Shown in pieces: positions 47,070 to 56,934 of a stretch of DNA of 64,000 nt (position 1 is its first letter; every line of letters starts with the position of its first letter). The stretch comes from Pseudomonas viridiflava (GTDB taxonomy: Bacteria > Pseudomonadota > Gammaproteobacteria > Pseudomonadales > Pseudomonadaceae), in the NCBI RefSeq assembly GCF_900582625.1, contig NZ_UTIQ01000001.1, positions 496,001 through 560,000 of the forward strand. Reading direction: 5' to 3'. Both the position numbers and the translations under genes were made by a program. The notes beneath the pieces were generated by a model that saw nothing but the letters and a program-made list of their open reading frames with translations, did not search any database and was not told where the DNA came from.

Positions 47070-50000
47070 GGCTGCTCCTCGTTGAACAACTGATCGAGGG
47101 CATCGAGCAGGCTGTCGGCGGGCCGCGAAAAATACACGCCCGCCGTCGGCATGCCGCGCAAAAACAGGTAATAGGCGCCGCCCAGCTGCGCGTCGGTGAA
47201 GTCGGCCAGGCGCTGGCGCAGGAAGCGCCGCAGCGCTACCAAATAGATGAGGTATTGCAGGTAGTAATGCTCGCCCGCCAGCGCTTGCAATAGGCGCTCG
47301 CCGCTGTAGAAGCTGGCGTCCGGCCCCAGCCAGTTGGATTTGTAATCGGCGATATACCAGCGGCCTTCGTGCTCGAACGTGAGGTCGATAAAGCCTTTGA
47401 GAAAGCCCTTAAGGCTGTCGAATTCCAGCCGCTGCGCCGCTTCGCGCATGGGTGCCGCCAGGCCGTGTTGCGGGTCGGCGAGAATGGCGCGCAGGCGATA
47501 CACATCCAGATGCGCCACCGGAAAGGTAAAGCCCAGCTCAGGCAGACGCCGCGCCGATACCAGGCTGGCCAGCGTCAGGCCGTGGCCGTCGAGGTCGGTG
47601 TCGAGCACGCGTTGCAAATGGTCGGCGGCAAGCTCGGTCCAGTCGCGCGACAGGCCATGGTCGGTCAGCGCGTGTTCCACCAACGCCGGCAGCTCGCCTT
47701 TACCCCGCGCCCAGTCTTCCAATACCGCGTGCAGGCAGGTACCGGCGCGAGCGCCACGGGGAAAGGCGAAAAAGCCCAGGCCCGGATCGCTGGCGTCAGG
47801 AATGCTCAGGTTGTCGCGGTCGGGCGCCTCCATGTGCATGCCCGCCGACAACCCGGAAAAGCTGCCGATACGCCAGGCGCTGTGCAGGCTGCGCTCAAAT
47901 TGTCCGAGCTGCTGCGGCGCCGGTGCGCGCTGCTCGCCCGCTGCCGAAGCTTCGCTATTGAGCAGCGGCAAGCGCGCAAAGGTGCCGCCGCTTACGGCTA
48001 CCAGTTCATCAATTTCGCTGGCCAGCGCTTCGCCGCTGCGCTCGTTCAGGTGCTGCGCCAACTCGCCCAGCGCGTCGGCGCCGGCCAGTTCGCGGCCGTG
48101 GAGCAACCACGCCAGGGCGCTGCTGTGCAGGCCTTCTTCGGGCAGCAAGCCGGTTTTCTTCACCGGTGCCGGCACCGCCACCGGGCCCCAATGCAACCAC
48201 AGGCGATCGCGGGCGCGGGTCAGCGCGACATAGGCCAGGCGCAATTGCTCGGCGAACACTTCTTCGCGGGCGCGCTGCAGATTGCTGTCGAGGTTTTCGC
48301 TGCCCATGTCGAGCATCGGCTGGCCGTGCTCGTCGTGGCAGGTGGCGCTGTCTTTGTGCTGCCCCAGCAGCCGGCCGTTCCACAGATACGGACAGAACAC
48401 CAACGGGTATTCCAGCCCTTTACTGGTATGGATGGTGACGATCTGCACGCGCTCGGCATCGCTTTCCAAACGCAGCAGGGCATCTTCGCCGGCGCCTTCG
48501 CTGCCGCGCTGCGCGTTTAACCAGGCCAGCAACGGTTCAAAGCCTGGCCGCTGCTGGCTCTCGGCTTGCAGCAGTTCGGCCAGGTGCAGCACGTTGGTCA
48601 GGCGCCGCTCGCCATCAGGCGCTGCCAGCAGCCGTTCGGCCACTTGCTCTTGATCGAGCCAGGCGCGGAAGGCGCGCATAAATCCTTGTTGCTGCCAGAG
48701 CTGGTGATACAACTCGGCGTCTTCGCGCTCACGGTCCCAGGCGCGCTCGTCGTCCTGACAGCGCGCCAGTTGCTGAGCGTCGCGGCCGAGCAAGCGCGTG
48801 GACAACGCATACCGCAGCACGCCCTCGCGGCCCGGTTCGGCATAGGCCGCCAGCACCGCCGCCAGCTCGGCTGCCTCCTCGCTGTGCCACACGCTTTGGT
48901 TGCCGCGCCGCACGCTGGGCACGCCGCGCGCCACAAATTGCTCGGCTACGTCCGAGGCTTGCCGATGGTTGGACACCAGCACGGCAATGTCGCCGCCTTT
49001 GAGCGGCGTGCGCGTGCCGTCTTTGTCGAAATACGCTTGCCCCTGTGCGCTGGCGGCCAGCAACGTGGCGATGCGCTGTGCGGTATCGACCGCCACCAGC
49101 GCATCGGCGCGGCCCTTGTTCAGCGGTTCATCGCCGAGCCACACCAGCGATAACGGCGCTTCGTTGCCCGGTGGCAACACCAGTTGCGAGCGCGCCTTGG
49201 TGCCAGCCCTTACCTGGGGATAGTCCAAGCCATCCACGGCAAAGGGTTGCGGCCGCGCGAACAGCAGGTTCAGGGCTGCGATCAGCTCGGCGGTGGAGCG
49301 GTAGTTAAACGGCAAGTCGTAGCGCCGCTCGGCGGCGGCGCGGGCGGTTAAGTAGGTGGCCAGGTCGGCGCCGCGAAACGCATAGATCGCCTGCTTGGGA
49401 TCGCCGACAAAACACAGGTCGCCGCCGTCTCGGTAGATGCGGTCGAAAATCTGGTACTGCACCGGATCGGTGTCTTGGAATTCGTCGATCAAGGCCACCG
49501 GATAACGCGTGCGCAGCGTTTGCGCCAGGGTCTCAGCCACCGGGCCGTGCAGGGCTTCGTTCAGGCGATTGAGCAGATCATCAAACGCCAGAATGCGCTG
49601 GGCGGCTTTGCGTACCGGCAGCTCGGCGTTCAGGCGGTCGAGCAGACGCACCTGCAAGGCAATCAAGCGTTGCTCGCCAGCCGGCAGCGCGTCGGCGATG
49701 GCCAGCAACAGCGCGTCGAACGCTTCGGCAACGGCGCTGACCGGCGGGTTATGGCCTTTCTTGGTGGCCTTGAACAACGCGCTGCCGGTGAGTTTTCCCA
49801 AGCCAATTGGCGCATCGAACAGCGCCGCCGGGTCGGCGAAATAGCTGTCCAGCTCGGCCGACCACAATGGCAGCTTCGCCACCTTGTGCGTGCTCTGGCT
49901 CAGGCCACCGTGTTCTTGCAGTTCCTCAATCCAGCCGTAGCCGCCTCGGCGCCACAGCTCGGCGGCGGTACTCCAAGCCTGGCTGGCTGCGGCCAGCTCA

Positions 50001-50617
50001 TCAGAAGCCGGCGCCGGTTCAGCAAGGCGCGGTTCGATACGCAAATAGGGCTTGCCCAAGTGCGGACGCAAACGCTGGCGCAACAGCGCCGGGGTGATTT
50101 TTTTCTTCGCCAGAAAGCGCGCCCAGGCCGGATCGGCCGATGCCAATTCATGGCGCCAGGCATCAGTGAGCAAGGCGTCGAGCACTTCGCGGTCGTCGCT
50201 GGCCAGTTCGCTGTCGAAATCGCCACCGGCTTCGAACGCGGCGTCTTGCAGGGCGCGCTGGCAGAAGCCGTGGATGGTGAAAATTGCCGCTTCATCGAAG
50301 CCATGCACGGCCAGTAGCAAACGCCGCCGCGCCTCTTCGCCGGGGTACTGGGCGTGCAGGCGCGTGAGGAAGTCGTCGCTGCTGGGCGTGCCTTCGTACA
50401 CCGCCAGCAACTCGGCCAAGCGCCCGCGAATACGTTCGCGCAATTCCGCCGTGGCCGCCGTGGTGTAGGTGACCACCAGAATCTGCCCGACGCCCAGTTG
50501 CCGCTCCAGCAGCAAGCGCGCGTACAGCGCGGTGAGCGTCCAGGTTTTGCCGGTGCCGGCACTGGCTTCAATCAGCGAACGGCCGGCGAATGACGAGGTG
50601 TGAAGGTCGAGGCTCAT
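47066..50617 (-). CDS. recB: Exodeoxyribonuclease V subunit RecB
   Basis: An 1183-residue helicase-nuclease. Walker A EASAGTGKT is at residues 17-25; VALIDEFQDTDPVQYQIFDR holds motif II; QIVTIHTSKGLEYPLVFCP is motif V. The C-terminal nuclease domain shows GFIDLTFEHEGRWYIADYKS with the catalytic Asp...Asp-x-Lys. RecB unwinds 3'-5' and degrades DNA until a Chi site is met. Four-base overlaps with recC and recD on either side indicate a single operon. Confidence 0.97.
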   Translation of the reverse strand: MSLDLHTSSFAGRSLIEASAGTGKTWTLTALYARLLLERQLGVGQILVVTYTTAATAELRERIRGRLAELLAVYEGTPSSDDFLTRLHAQYPGEEARRRLLLAVHGFDEAAIFTIHGFCQRALQDAAFEAGGDFDSELASDDREVLDALLTDAWRHELASADPAWARFLAKKKITPALLRQRLRPHLGKPYLRIEPRLAEPAPASDELAAASQAWSTAAELWRRGGYGWIEELQEHGGLSQSTHKVAKLPLWSAELDSYFADPAALFDAPIGLGKLTGSALFKATKKGHNPPVSAVAEAFDALLLAIADALPAGEQRLIALQVRLLDRLNAELPVRKAAQRILAFDDLLNRLNEALHGPVAETLAQTLRTRYPVALIDEFQDTDPVQYQIFDRIYRDGGDLCFVGDPKQAIYAFRGADLATYLTARAAAERRYDLPFNYRSTAELIAALNLLFARPQPFAVDGLDYPQVRAGTKARSQLVLPPGNEAPLSLVWLGDEPLNKGRADALVAVDTAQRIATLLAASAQGQAYFDKDGTRTPLKGGDIAVLVSNHRQASDVAEQFVARGVPSVRRGNQSVWHSEEAAELAAVLAAYAEPGREGVLRYALSTRLLGRDAQQLARCQDDERAWDREREDAELYHQLWQQQGFMRAFRAWLDQEQVAERLLAAPDGERRLTNVLHLAELLQAESQQRPGFEPLLAWLNAQRGSEGAGEDALLRLESDAERVQIVTIHTSKGLEYPLVFCPYLWNGRLLGQHKDSATCHDEHGQPMLDMGSENLDSNLQRAREEVFAEQLRLAYVALTRARDRLWLHWGPVAVPAPVKKTGLLPEEGLHSSALAWLLHGRELAGADALGELAQHLNERSGEALASEIDELVAVSGGTFARLPLLNSEASAAGEQRAPAPQQLGQFERSLHSAWRIGSFSGLSAGMHMEAPDRDNLSIPDASDPGLGFFAFPRGARAGTCLHAVLEDWARGKGELPALVEHALTDHGLSRDWTELAADHLQRVLDTDLDGHGLTLASLVSARRLPELGFTFPVAHLDVYRLRAILADPQHGLAAPMREAAQRLEFDSLKGFLKGFIDLTFEHEGRWYIADYKSNWLGPDASFYSGERLLQALAGEHYYLQYLIYLVALRRFLRQRLADFTDAQLGGAYYLFLRGMPTAGVYFSRPADSLLDALDQLFNEEQP

Positions 50618-53600
50618 TCTTCGTCCTCCCCTTCCGGTGCCAAGGCTTGCAGCGCGGGCAGAATCAGCGCTTGGGCCAAGGCCTCAAAGCGCTCGCCGAG
50701 CACCTCGCGATCACGAAACGCCAGGGCGTACCACGGGTCTTGCGACTCGCCGGGCAGGGGGCTGAAGTCCGCACCTTCCCAGGCCACTTTGGCCTTAAAG
50801 CGCGCCGCCTCGATGGGCTCTTTGCGCCCTGGCTTGAGCAATCCCTCGGCAAAGCCATAGCTGCTTTTCAGCATCAGCGGCAGCGGTTCGCACAGCGCCT
50901 CGCGGTAGGCCAACAGCCAGGGTTCCAGCAGTTCGCGCGGGTTGGCCAGCGGGCCCAGTTGCCAATCGTGTACGGGGGAAATCAGCAGGCTTTCGCGGGC
51001 GATATCCGCCGTGGCGCTGAGGTTGAGCAGCACATGACGCAGCCAGAACGAGGGCAAATCCCAGGCGCTCGGGGCGTTGAGGCGCCATTCAAACAAGCCG
51101 CTGGAGGTCACGCCGTCGAGCCAACCGTGGATATGCACGCCGGCCAATTGCACGTCGACCAACAGCGGCTGCGGCTGTTCTTCCGGGCGCGCTTCAAACA
51201 GCCGTGGCGCAAAGGCGCGCACCGGGCCGCGCAACTTGCCCCACAACGCCTGGCCCAACTCGCCGGTCGGCAACCAGCCGGCGGCGCGGGCGATGTCGCG
51301 TTCCTGCTCCAGCGTCCAGTCGCGCTCTACCGCTTCCAGCGCCAACTGGCGCAACCCGCGCCATGCCGGGCCTTCAAGAACGAAGGGTTCGTCGCTGGCC
51401 AAGGCTTCGTCGCTGTCAGCCAGGCGCAAGCCCAAGCGTTGTTCCAGCAGAAACCGCGCCGGGTGGCGGAAACATTGCAGCAACTGCGACGGCTCGATGT
51501 GCAGCCAATCGGCGTCGGGTTCCGGCAGACGACCGGCAAACGCTGCCGGGCTGCTTTGCGGCGGCTCGGCCAGCCGCTGGGCGGCGCGGAACCACGACGC
51601 GGAGTAGCTGCGCTGGGCGCCGCCGGCAAAGTTGCCAGGCGAGAAAGGTTGCAGCGGGTGGGCGATGGTCAGGTGTTTGCTCGCGGGCTCCTGAACTTCA
51701 AGGGCATCGCGGCTGAAGCCGCTCCTACAGGTGCTCTGGGCGGTGAGGTCGACGGCTTCGAGCACTTCGCTGATCAGTACCGATGGCGGCAGTTCGGCGT
51801 TGTTGCGTGGGTCGCGGCCGACGTAGCTGAGGTACAGGGCATCGCGCGCCGACAGCAGAATTTCCAGCAGCAGATAACGGTCATCCAGGCGCCGCGCGCG
51901 GTCGCCGCGACGGGGGTGTTGGGTAATCAGGTCGAAGCCGGCAGCAGGCGTGCGCCGGGGCAGCGCGCCATCGTCCAGGCCCAGCAAACAAACCAGACGG
52001 AACGGCAGGCTGCGCATCGGCACCATGGTGCAGAAGGTCACGGCGCCGGTGAGAAATCCGGACGCCCCGCTGCCTTGCTCCAGCGCCGTGCTCAGTTGCT
52101 GACGCACTAGCGCCAGCTCCAGCGGCCGCTCGATGCCGGCGGCTTGAGCCTGGTCACGCAAGGCGGCGCAGGCTTGGCTGAGCAGCAACAAGGTGTCGCC
52201 GGCTTCGCGCTCATCGAACAGTGCGTCGATCATCGCTTGCAGCGTGTCGGCCCAGGCGGCCAGCGAGCGTGGGCGTTGCAGGTCTTCGGCCAAGGACGCC
52301 AGGCGCTGAACGAAACCAGCCAGGCGCCCGAGCAATTGCGCGCGGGCGCCTTCGAGGGCATCCAGCGGCCAGGTGTCGCCCAGCAGTGGCGCGGCATCGC
52401 CAGCCAATTGTGGCGGCGCGGCAAACCCGAGCAGCAGACGGTCCAGGCCCTGGCGCCAGGTGAAGGCGGCATCGGCAGGCAAGCCGAGTTGCTCGCGGTG
52501 CTCGCTGTCGCGGCCCCAGCGCACGCCGGCTTCGCGCAGCCAATCGCGCAGCAGCGGCAGGTCTTCGTTTTCGATACCGGCACGGCGGGCAATCGACGGT
52601 TGTTCCAGCCAAGTCAGAATTTCTTCAGCGCCGAAGCGGCTTTGCTCCAGGGTCAGCAGCGCGAGGAAGGCTTCGATAATCGGCAGCTCGGCGCGCAAGC
52701 TGCGGTCGGCCAGGCTGAACGGAATACGCGGCGAACGGGGCCCGCGACCCTGGCTGTCGCGTGTGGCAAACACGGCTTCGATAAAGGGCGCGTAGCGTTC
52801 GATATCGGGGGTCAGCACCACCACCTGATCGGGCGTGAGCGTGGGGTCGGCAGCAAAACGCGCGAGCAGTTGGTCGTGCAGAATTTCCACTTCGCGCAGC
52901 GGCGAATGGGCGATATGCACTTCCAGGGAGCGGTCGTCTTCACGCAGCACCAACCGCTCTTCGGGCTGGCGCGTGCGCAGGCGCAAAATATCGTTTTGCA
53001 GGGCGCGCAGCAGCGAGGTGTCGTGCAGGTCGGCGTCTTCGGAGTACAGCCCTATTTCCTGGCCGCCGAGGCCGAACAGCGCGTCGAAAAAGTCGCGCCC
53101 TTGTTTGCCGAGACTGGCGAGCAGCGGGTGGCCGACGTCCAGGTACCAATCGTCAGCCGCCGTGGCGCTATTGAGCACCGGCTGGCGGGCCAGCTCGCGA
53201 ACGTCACGAATATCGCCCCAGGCTTCGCGGCACGGGTTGAGGGCGCAGACCACCACTTCAACATGGCGAGCCAGGCCGTCGAGCACGCGCATATGGTGCG
53301 GCGGCAAACTGCTGATGCCGAACACCAGCAGGCGTTCGGGCAGGCCGGCGATGGGCGTGTCGTCGTGCAGGCGGCGCAGTAAATCGTCGAGCAAACGGGC
53401 GCGGTGCGGGTGGCCATCGCGGGTCAGTTCGCGCCAGAGCAAGGCTTGCCAGCCTTCGTCGGCGCCAAGGTCGAGCAACTCGTTGCGCTCCCAGGCGGCG
53501 AGCCAGTCGTCGCGGTAGAGCAGGTATTGGTCGAAGACGTCGGCGATGCGGGCGCCGAGCGACAACCGCCGGCGCTCATCGCCGCCTTCCAGGTACTGCG

Positions 53601-53943
53601 CCAGCCGCGGCGCTTGTTCCAGGTTGCTCGGTTCGCACAGCCAGTCGTACAGGCGCCACGTCAATGTGGTGGGGGAAAACGCCGATTGCTCCGGCAGCTT
53701 GTCGATCAGCTCGCCCAGCACCAGCCGCGAAACTTCCCAGACAAATTTGGCCGGCAGTTGCACCTCCAGCTGCATGGCGATGCCTTGTTTGCGCGCCAGC
53801 TCCAGCGTCAGCCAACGGCCCATGCCCTGGCTCGGCACCACGACCAAAGCCGGGGCAAACGGTTCGCGCTGCGGTTGGGCCAACAGGGTGGTGGCCAACG
53901 CGCCAAGGGTTTCCAGATCGGGGGCGTGGTAGAGCGTGAGCAT
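50614..53943 (-). CDS. recC: Exodeoxyribonuclease V subunit RecC
   Basis: A 1109-residue inactive helicase-like subunit that recognises Chi and splits the DNA ends. Typical segments are QGMGRWLTLELARKQGIAMQ near residue 50, GLDDGALPRRTPAAGFDLI and YLLLEILLSARDALYLSYVG. The ATG at 53943 (MLTLYHAPDLETL) is the family-like start; the upstream frame to 54045 runs into the promoter of the next gene. Oddity: residues 739-747 (CRSGFSRDA) are encoded by a complete REP palindrome inserted in frame at 51706-51729. The surrounding frame is intact, so the protein is probably still made. Confidence 0.94.
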   Translation of the reverse strand: MLTLYHAPDLETLGALATTLLAQPQREPFAPALVVVPSQGMGRWLTLELARKQGIAMQLEVQLPAKFVWEVSRLVLGELIDKLPEQSAFSPTTLTWRLYDWLCEPSNLEQAPRLAQYLEGGDERRRLSLGARIADVFDQYLLYRDDWLAAWERNELLDLGADEGWQALLWRELTRDGHPHRARLLDDLLRRLHDDTPIAGLPERLLVFGISSLPPHHMRVLDGLARHVEVVVCALNPCREAWGDIRDVRELARQPVLNSATAADDWYLDVGHPLLASLGKQGRDFFDALFGLGGQEIGLYSEDADLHDTSLLRALQNDILRLRTRQPEERLVLREDDRSLEVHIAHSPLREVEILHDQLLARFAADPTLTPDQVVVLTPDIERYAPFIEAVFATRDSQGRGPRSPRIPFSLADRSLRAELPIIEAFLALLTLEQSRFGAEEILTWLEQPSIARRAGIENEDLPLLRDWLREAGVRWGRDSEHREQLGLPADAAFTWRQGLDRLLLGFAAPPQLAGDAAPLLGDTWPLDALEGARAQLLGRLAGFVQRLASLAEDLQRPRSLAAWADTLQAMIDALFDEREAGDTLLLLSQACAALRDQAQAAGIERPLELALVRQQLSTALEQGSGASGFLTGAVTFCTMVPMRSLPFRLVCLLGLDDGALPRRTPAAGFDLITQHPRRGDRARRLDDRYLLLEILLSARDALYLSYVGRDPRNNAELPPSVLISEVLEAVDLTAQSTCRSGFSRDALEVQEPASKHLTIAHPLQPFSPGNFAGGAQRSYSASWFRAAQRLAEPPQSSPAAFAGRLPEPDADWLHIEPSQLLQCFRHPARFLLEQRLGLRLADSDEALASDEPFVLEGPAWRGLRQLALEAVERDWTLEQERDIARAAGWLPTGELGQALWGKLRGPVRAFAPRLFEARPEEQPQPLLVDVQLAGVHIHGWLDGVTSSGLFEWRLNAPSAWDLPSFWLRHVLLNLSATADIARESLLISPVHDWQLGPLANPRELLEPWLLAYREALCEPLPLMLKSSYGFAEGLLKPGRKEPIEAARFKAKVAWEGADFSPLPGESQDPWYALAFRDREVLGERFEALAQALILPALQALAPEGEDEE
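51706..51729 (-). repeat. REP palindrome inside recC
   Basis: ATCGCGGCTGAAGCCGCTCC plus TACA is a full REP in inverted orientation, located within the recC coding sequence. It is in frame and adds a short peptide to RecC without a stop. Confidence 0.9.
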
Positions 53944-54144
53944 GGGCGCCGTCGCTTGCAAAGATGGCACGTAGGTTAACAGCTCGGCAGGCCGTTCGGG
54001 ACCGGCAAATCGCGCGTCGAAACTGGCGTGAAGCGCATTCGCCAACTACAGCTAACTGCATGGCGCACAAGAAAAAATCGAACGCGGGCTGTTTACTTCC
54101 GGTCCACTGCCCATATTCGCCATGCTGCCAGGGAGGCCGCGCTT
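53944..54144. promoter_or_regulatory. recC-Na/Pi transporter divergent gap
   Basis: A 201-base gap between divergent genes that should hold both promoters. The ribosome site AGGGAGG for the transporter is at 54130-54136. No operator was recognised. Confidence 0.4.
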
Positions 54145-55851
54145 ATGCTGACCCTGCTCAACCTGCTTTCTGCCGTCGCCCTGCTGATTTGGGGCACCCA
54201 TATTGTGCGAACCGGCATCCTTCGGGTGTACGGCTCGCAACTGCGCAAAGTACTCAGCCACAACATGGATACGCGCCCGCTGGCCTTCGCGGCTGGCATC
54301 GGCGTGACCGCGCTGGTGCAAAGCAGCAACGCCACCGCGCTGCTGGTGACCTCGTTCGTGGGCCAGGGACTAATGGCGCTGACGCCGGCGCTGACGATCA
54401 TGCTCGGCGCCGACGTCGGCACCGCGTTGATGGCGCGGGTGCTGACCCTGGATTTGTCGTGGCTGTCGCCGCTGCTGATTTTCCTCGGCGTTATTTTTTT
54501 CCTCTCGCGCAAACAGAGCCGCGCCGGCCAGTTGGGGCGCGTGGCGATTGGCTTGGGGTTGATTGTGTTGGCGCTGCAATTGATCGTCAGCGCCGCCCTG
54601 CCGATCACCGAAGCCCACGGCATCAAAGTGCTGTTTTCCTCACTGACTGGCGACGTGTTGCTCGACGCGCTAGTAGGTGCGTTGTTTGCCCTGATTTCCT
54701 ATTCCAGCCTGGCCGCCGTGCTCCTGACCGCGACCATGGCCAGCGCCGGCTTGATCAGCCTGCCCGTGGCGCTGGGCTTGGTGATTGGCGCCAATATCGG
54801 CAGCGGCATTCTGGCCCTGCTTACCAGCAGCATGCAGACCGAAGCGGGCCGCCGCGTGGCGTTGGGCAGCCTGCTGTACAAGGTCATCGGCCTGCTACTG
54901 ATCAGCCCGTTTATTCACCCGTTAGTGCACTGGCTGAGCACCTTGAAAATGAGCCCGCAAACCTTGGTGATCGGCTTTCATCTGGCCTACAACACCACGC
55001 GCTGCCTGCTGATGCTGCCGACGGTTCATGTGATGGCGCGCTTTTGCAATTGGCTGCTGCCTGACCGTCAGTTGGACAACGGCATCGCCAAGCCCCGTCA
55101 TCTCGACATGACCGCGCTGGACACCCCCAGCCTGGCGCTCAACAACGCGGTGCGCGAAACCCTGCGCATCGGCGATTTGATCGAAACCATGCTCGGCCAT
55201 TTCCTCGCCGTTTTGCGCGGCCCACAGCCGCTGGCAGGCAAAGAATTGCGACGCCTGGGCGATGACGTGGATGCGCTCTATAACGCTGTGAAGCTGTACC
55301 TGGCGCAGGTGCCGGGCGAGGCGCTGGGCGAGCATGATCGCCGGCGCTGGGCGGAGATCATCGAGCTGACCGTGGACTTGCAACAGGCCGCTGACCTGCT
55401 CGAACGTATGCTCGGCAAAGTGCAAAACCAGAAGACCGCGCAGCAACATTCGTTTTCGGAAGCTGGCCTGCAAGAGCTGACCGAAATGCATCAGCAACTG
55501 GTGGCCAACCTGCGCTTGGGGCTGAGCGTGTTTTTGTCGGGCGACGCCCACAGCGCGCGCCAACTGCTGCGCGAGAAACGTCGGTTCCGCGCGCAAGAGC
55601 GACGCATGGCCCATGCCCACGTATATCGGCTGCATCACCACATTGTGCAAAGCATCGAAACCAGCTCGCTGCACCTGGAGCTGATCGCGGACATGAAGCG
55701 TCTTAACTCGCTGTTCTGCAGCAGCGCCTATGCCGCGCTGGAAGCGCACGAACACGGTGCGTTGGCCGATGGTGACGACGATCATGCTGAATCAGCCGCG
55801 CAGCAGGCCACCGATCTCGATTCCCCCGAGGCAAAACCGGTGGCACGTTGA
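54145..55851 (+). CDS. Na/Pi cotransporter family protein with PhoU-like C-terminal domain
   Basis: A 568-residue protein. The first 330 residues have two repeated transporter units with the QSSNA motif (GVTALVQSSNATALLVTSFV) and its partner ISYSSLAAVLLTATMASAGL, as in NptA/YjbB sodium-phosphate cotransporters. The C-terminal 220 residues are helical and PhoU-like (LRRLGDDVDALYNAVKLYL, and ELTEMHQQLVANLRLGLSVF). In E. coli YjbB exports phosphate; direction is open here. ATG 54145 follows AGGGAGG by eight bases; the longer frame from 54028 is unlikely. Confidence 0.9.
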   Translation: MLTLLNLLSAVALLIWGTHIVRTGILRVYGSQLRKVLSHNMDTRPLAFAAGIGVTALVQSSNATALLVTSFVGQGLMALTPALTIMLGADVGTALMARVLTLDLSWLSPLLIFLGVIFFLSRKQSRAGQLGRVAIGLGLIVLALQLIVSAALPITEAHGIKVLFSSLTGDVLLDALVGALFALISYSSLAAVLLTATMASAGLISLPVALGLVIGANIGSGILALLTSSMQTEAGRRVALGSLLYKVIGLLLISPFIHPLVHWLSTLKMSPQTLVIGFHLAYNTTRCLLMLPTVHVMARFCNWLLPDRQLDNGIAKPRHLDMTALDTPSLALNNAVRETLRIGDLIETMLGHFLAVLRGPQPLAGKELRRLGDDVDALYNAVKLYLAQVPGEALGEHDRRRWAEIIELTVDLQQAADLLERMLGKVQNQKTAQQHSFSEAGLQELTEMHQQLVANLRLGLSVFLSGDAHSARQLLREKRRFRAQERRMAHAHVYRLHHHIVQSIETSSLHLELIADMKRLNSLFCSSAYAALEAHEHGALADGDDDHAESAAQQATDLDSPEAKPVAR

Positions 55852-55892
55852 GCGCTGTCTTTTAACCGACGGCTTGGGCAGAATCTGGCGCC

Positions 55893-56918
55893 ATGCCCAA
55901 CGCCATCGACCCCCGCCACGCCTCCGTCAGCGCCAGCCTCACCCAGTCGGTGTTGCACGCCGCTGTGCGGCTGGGTTTGGACCGCAACGACTTGCTAGCC
56001 CGCTGCGGCTTGAACGAGCAGCAGTTGACCGATCCCGACGGCCGCGTGGCTTTCAGCGCCCATGAGCAGCTGTGGCAGGAACTGGACAATCTTCTGGAAT
56101 TCAGCGAGCCCGGTCTGCTGATCGGCGCCAATCTTGCGCCCGGCCCGTTCAGCGTCTTGGGTTACCTGCTGCAAAGCAGCGCCACCCTGGGCGATGCCCT
56201 GGCGGCGGCGCTGCGTTATCAACGTCTGGTTGGCGAAGGCGGCGAGCTGCACCTGCACGCTGAGGGGGATGAACTGCACGTGATCTATCGCCCCGTGCAC
56301 CCCGAGCTGCCCGCCACCCGTACGCGCGTGCTGGCGCTGATGGTTTTCTGGGTGCACATGATGGCGCCGCTGCTGCACGCCTATCGCCTGCTTCGGGCCG
56401 AATTTACCCATCCCCAACCGCTTGATACGCAGCCCTACCTCGCCGCCTTCAATGCCGAACTTCGCTTCGGCTGCGCCGACTACGTACTGGTATTGCCATT
56501 GGCGCTTCGCAGTGCGCCGTTGATTCAAGCCAACCCACCGTTGCAAATCCTGCTGCGCCAGCACGCCGAAGCGCTACTGGCGCGCCTGCCCAGCGAAGGT
56601 TTAATCGCCCGGGTGGTCGCTCTACTCGGCGCCCAACTCGCCCATGGCGAACCGGACCGTGCCGATCTGGCGCGCACCCTCAACCTAAGCGAACGAACCC
56701 TGCAACGCCGCCTCGCCGAAGAAGGCAGCAGCTACCAGCAACTGCTTACCGACACCCGCCAGCAATTGGCCGAACGCTACCTCGACGATGGTCAATTGCC
56801 AGCTGCGGAAATTGCGTTGTTATTGGGCTATTCGGAGCCGAGCGTGTTCTTTCGGGCGTTCAGGAACTGGACCGGGTTGACGCCTGGGGAGTATCGGTCG
56901 CGCATACGTTCGGCCTAA
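55893..56918 (+). CDS. AraC-family transcriptional regulator
   Basis: A 341-residue regulator of the AraC subgroup with an arabinose-binding-like N-terminal domain (AraC_binding_1/OruR type). The N-terminus SLTQSVLHAAVRLGLDRNDL and the segment GPFSVLGYLLQSSATLGDAL are typical. The C-terminal HTH part is visible from LARTLNLSERTLQRRLAEEG to PSVFFRAFRNWTGLTPGEYR. Its target is unknown; the flanking Na/Pi transporter gene is co-oriented, 41 bases upstream, so the two may be co-transcribed. Convergent with the Fic gene. Confidence 0.87.
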   Translation: MPNAIDPRHASVSASLTQSVLHAAVRLGLDRNDLLARCGLNEQQLTDPDGRVAFSAHEQLWQELDNLLEFSEPGLLIGANLAPGPFSVLGYLLQSSATLGDALAAALRYQRLVGEGGELHLHAEGDELHVIYRPVHPELPATRTRVLALMVFWVHMMAPLLHAYRLLRAEFTHPQPLDTQPYLAAFNAELRFGCADYVLVLPLALRSAPLIQANPPLQILLRQHAEALLARLPSEGLIARVVALLGAQLAHGEPDRADLARTLNLSERTLQRRLAEEGSSYQQLLTDTRQQLAERYLDDGQLPAAEIALLLGYSEPSVFFRAFRNWTGLTPGEYRSRIRSA

Positions 56919-56934
56919 GGCACTCAGCAAGGCG

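Noticed and set aside
50590..53382. Long plus-strand ORFs opposite recC
   Set aside because: They are shadows of recC; composition is Q/A/G/R-rich and no domain is visible.
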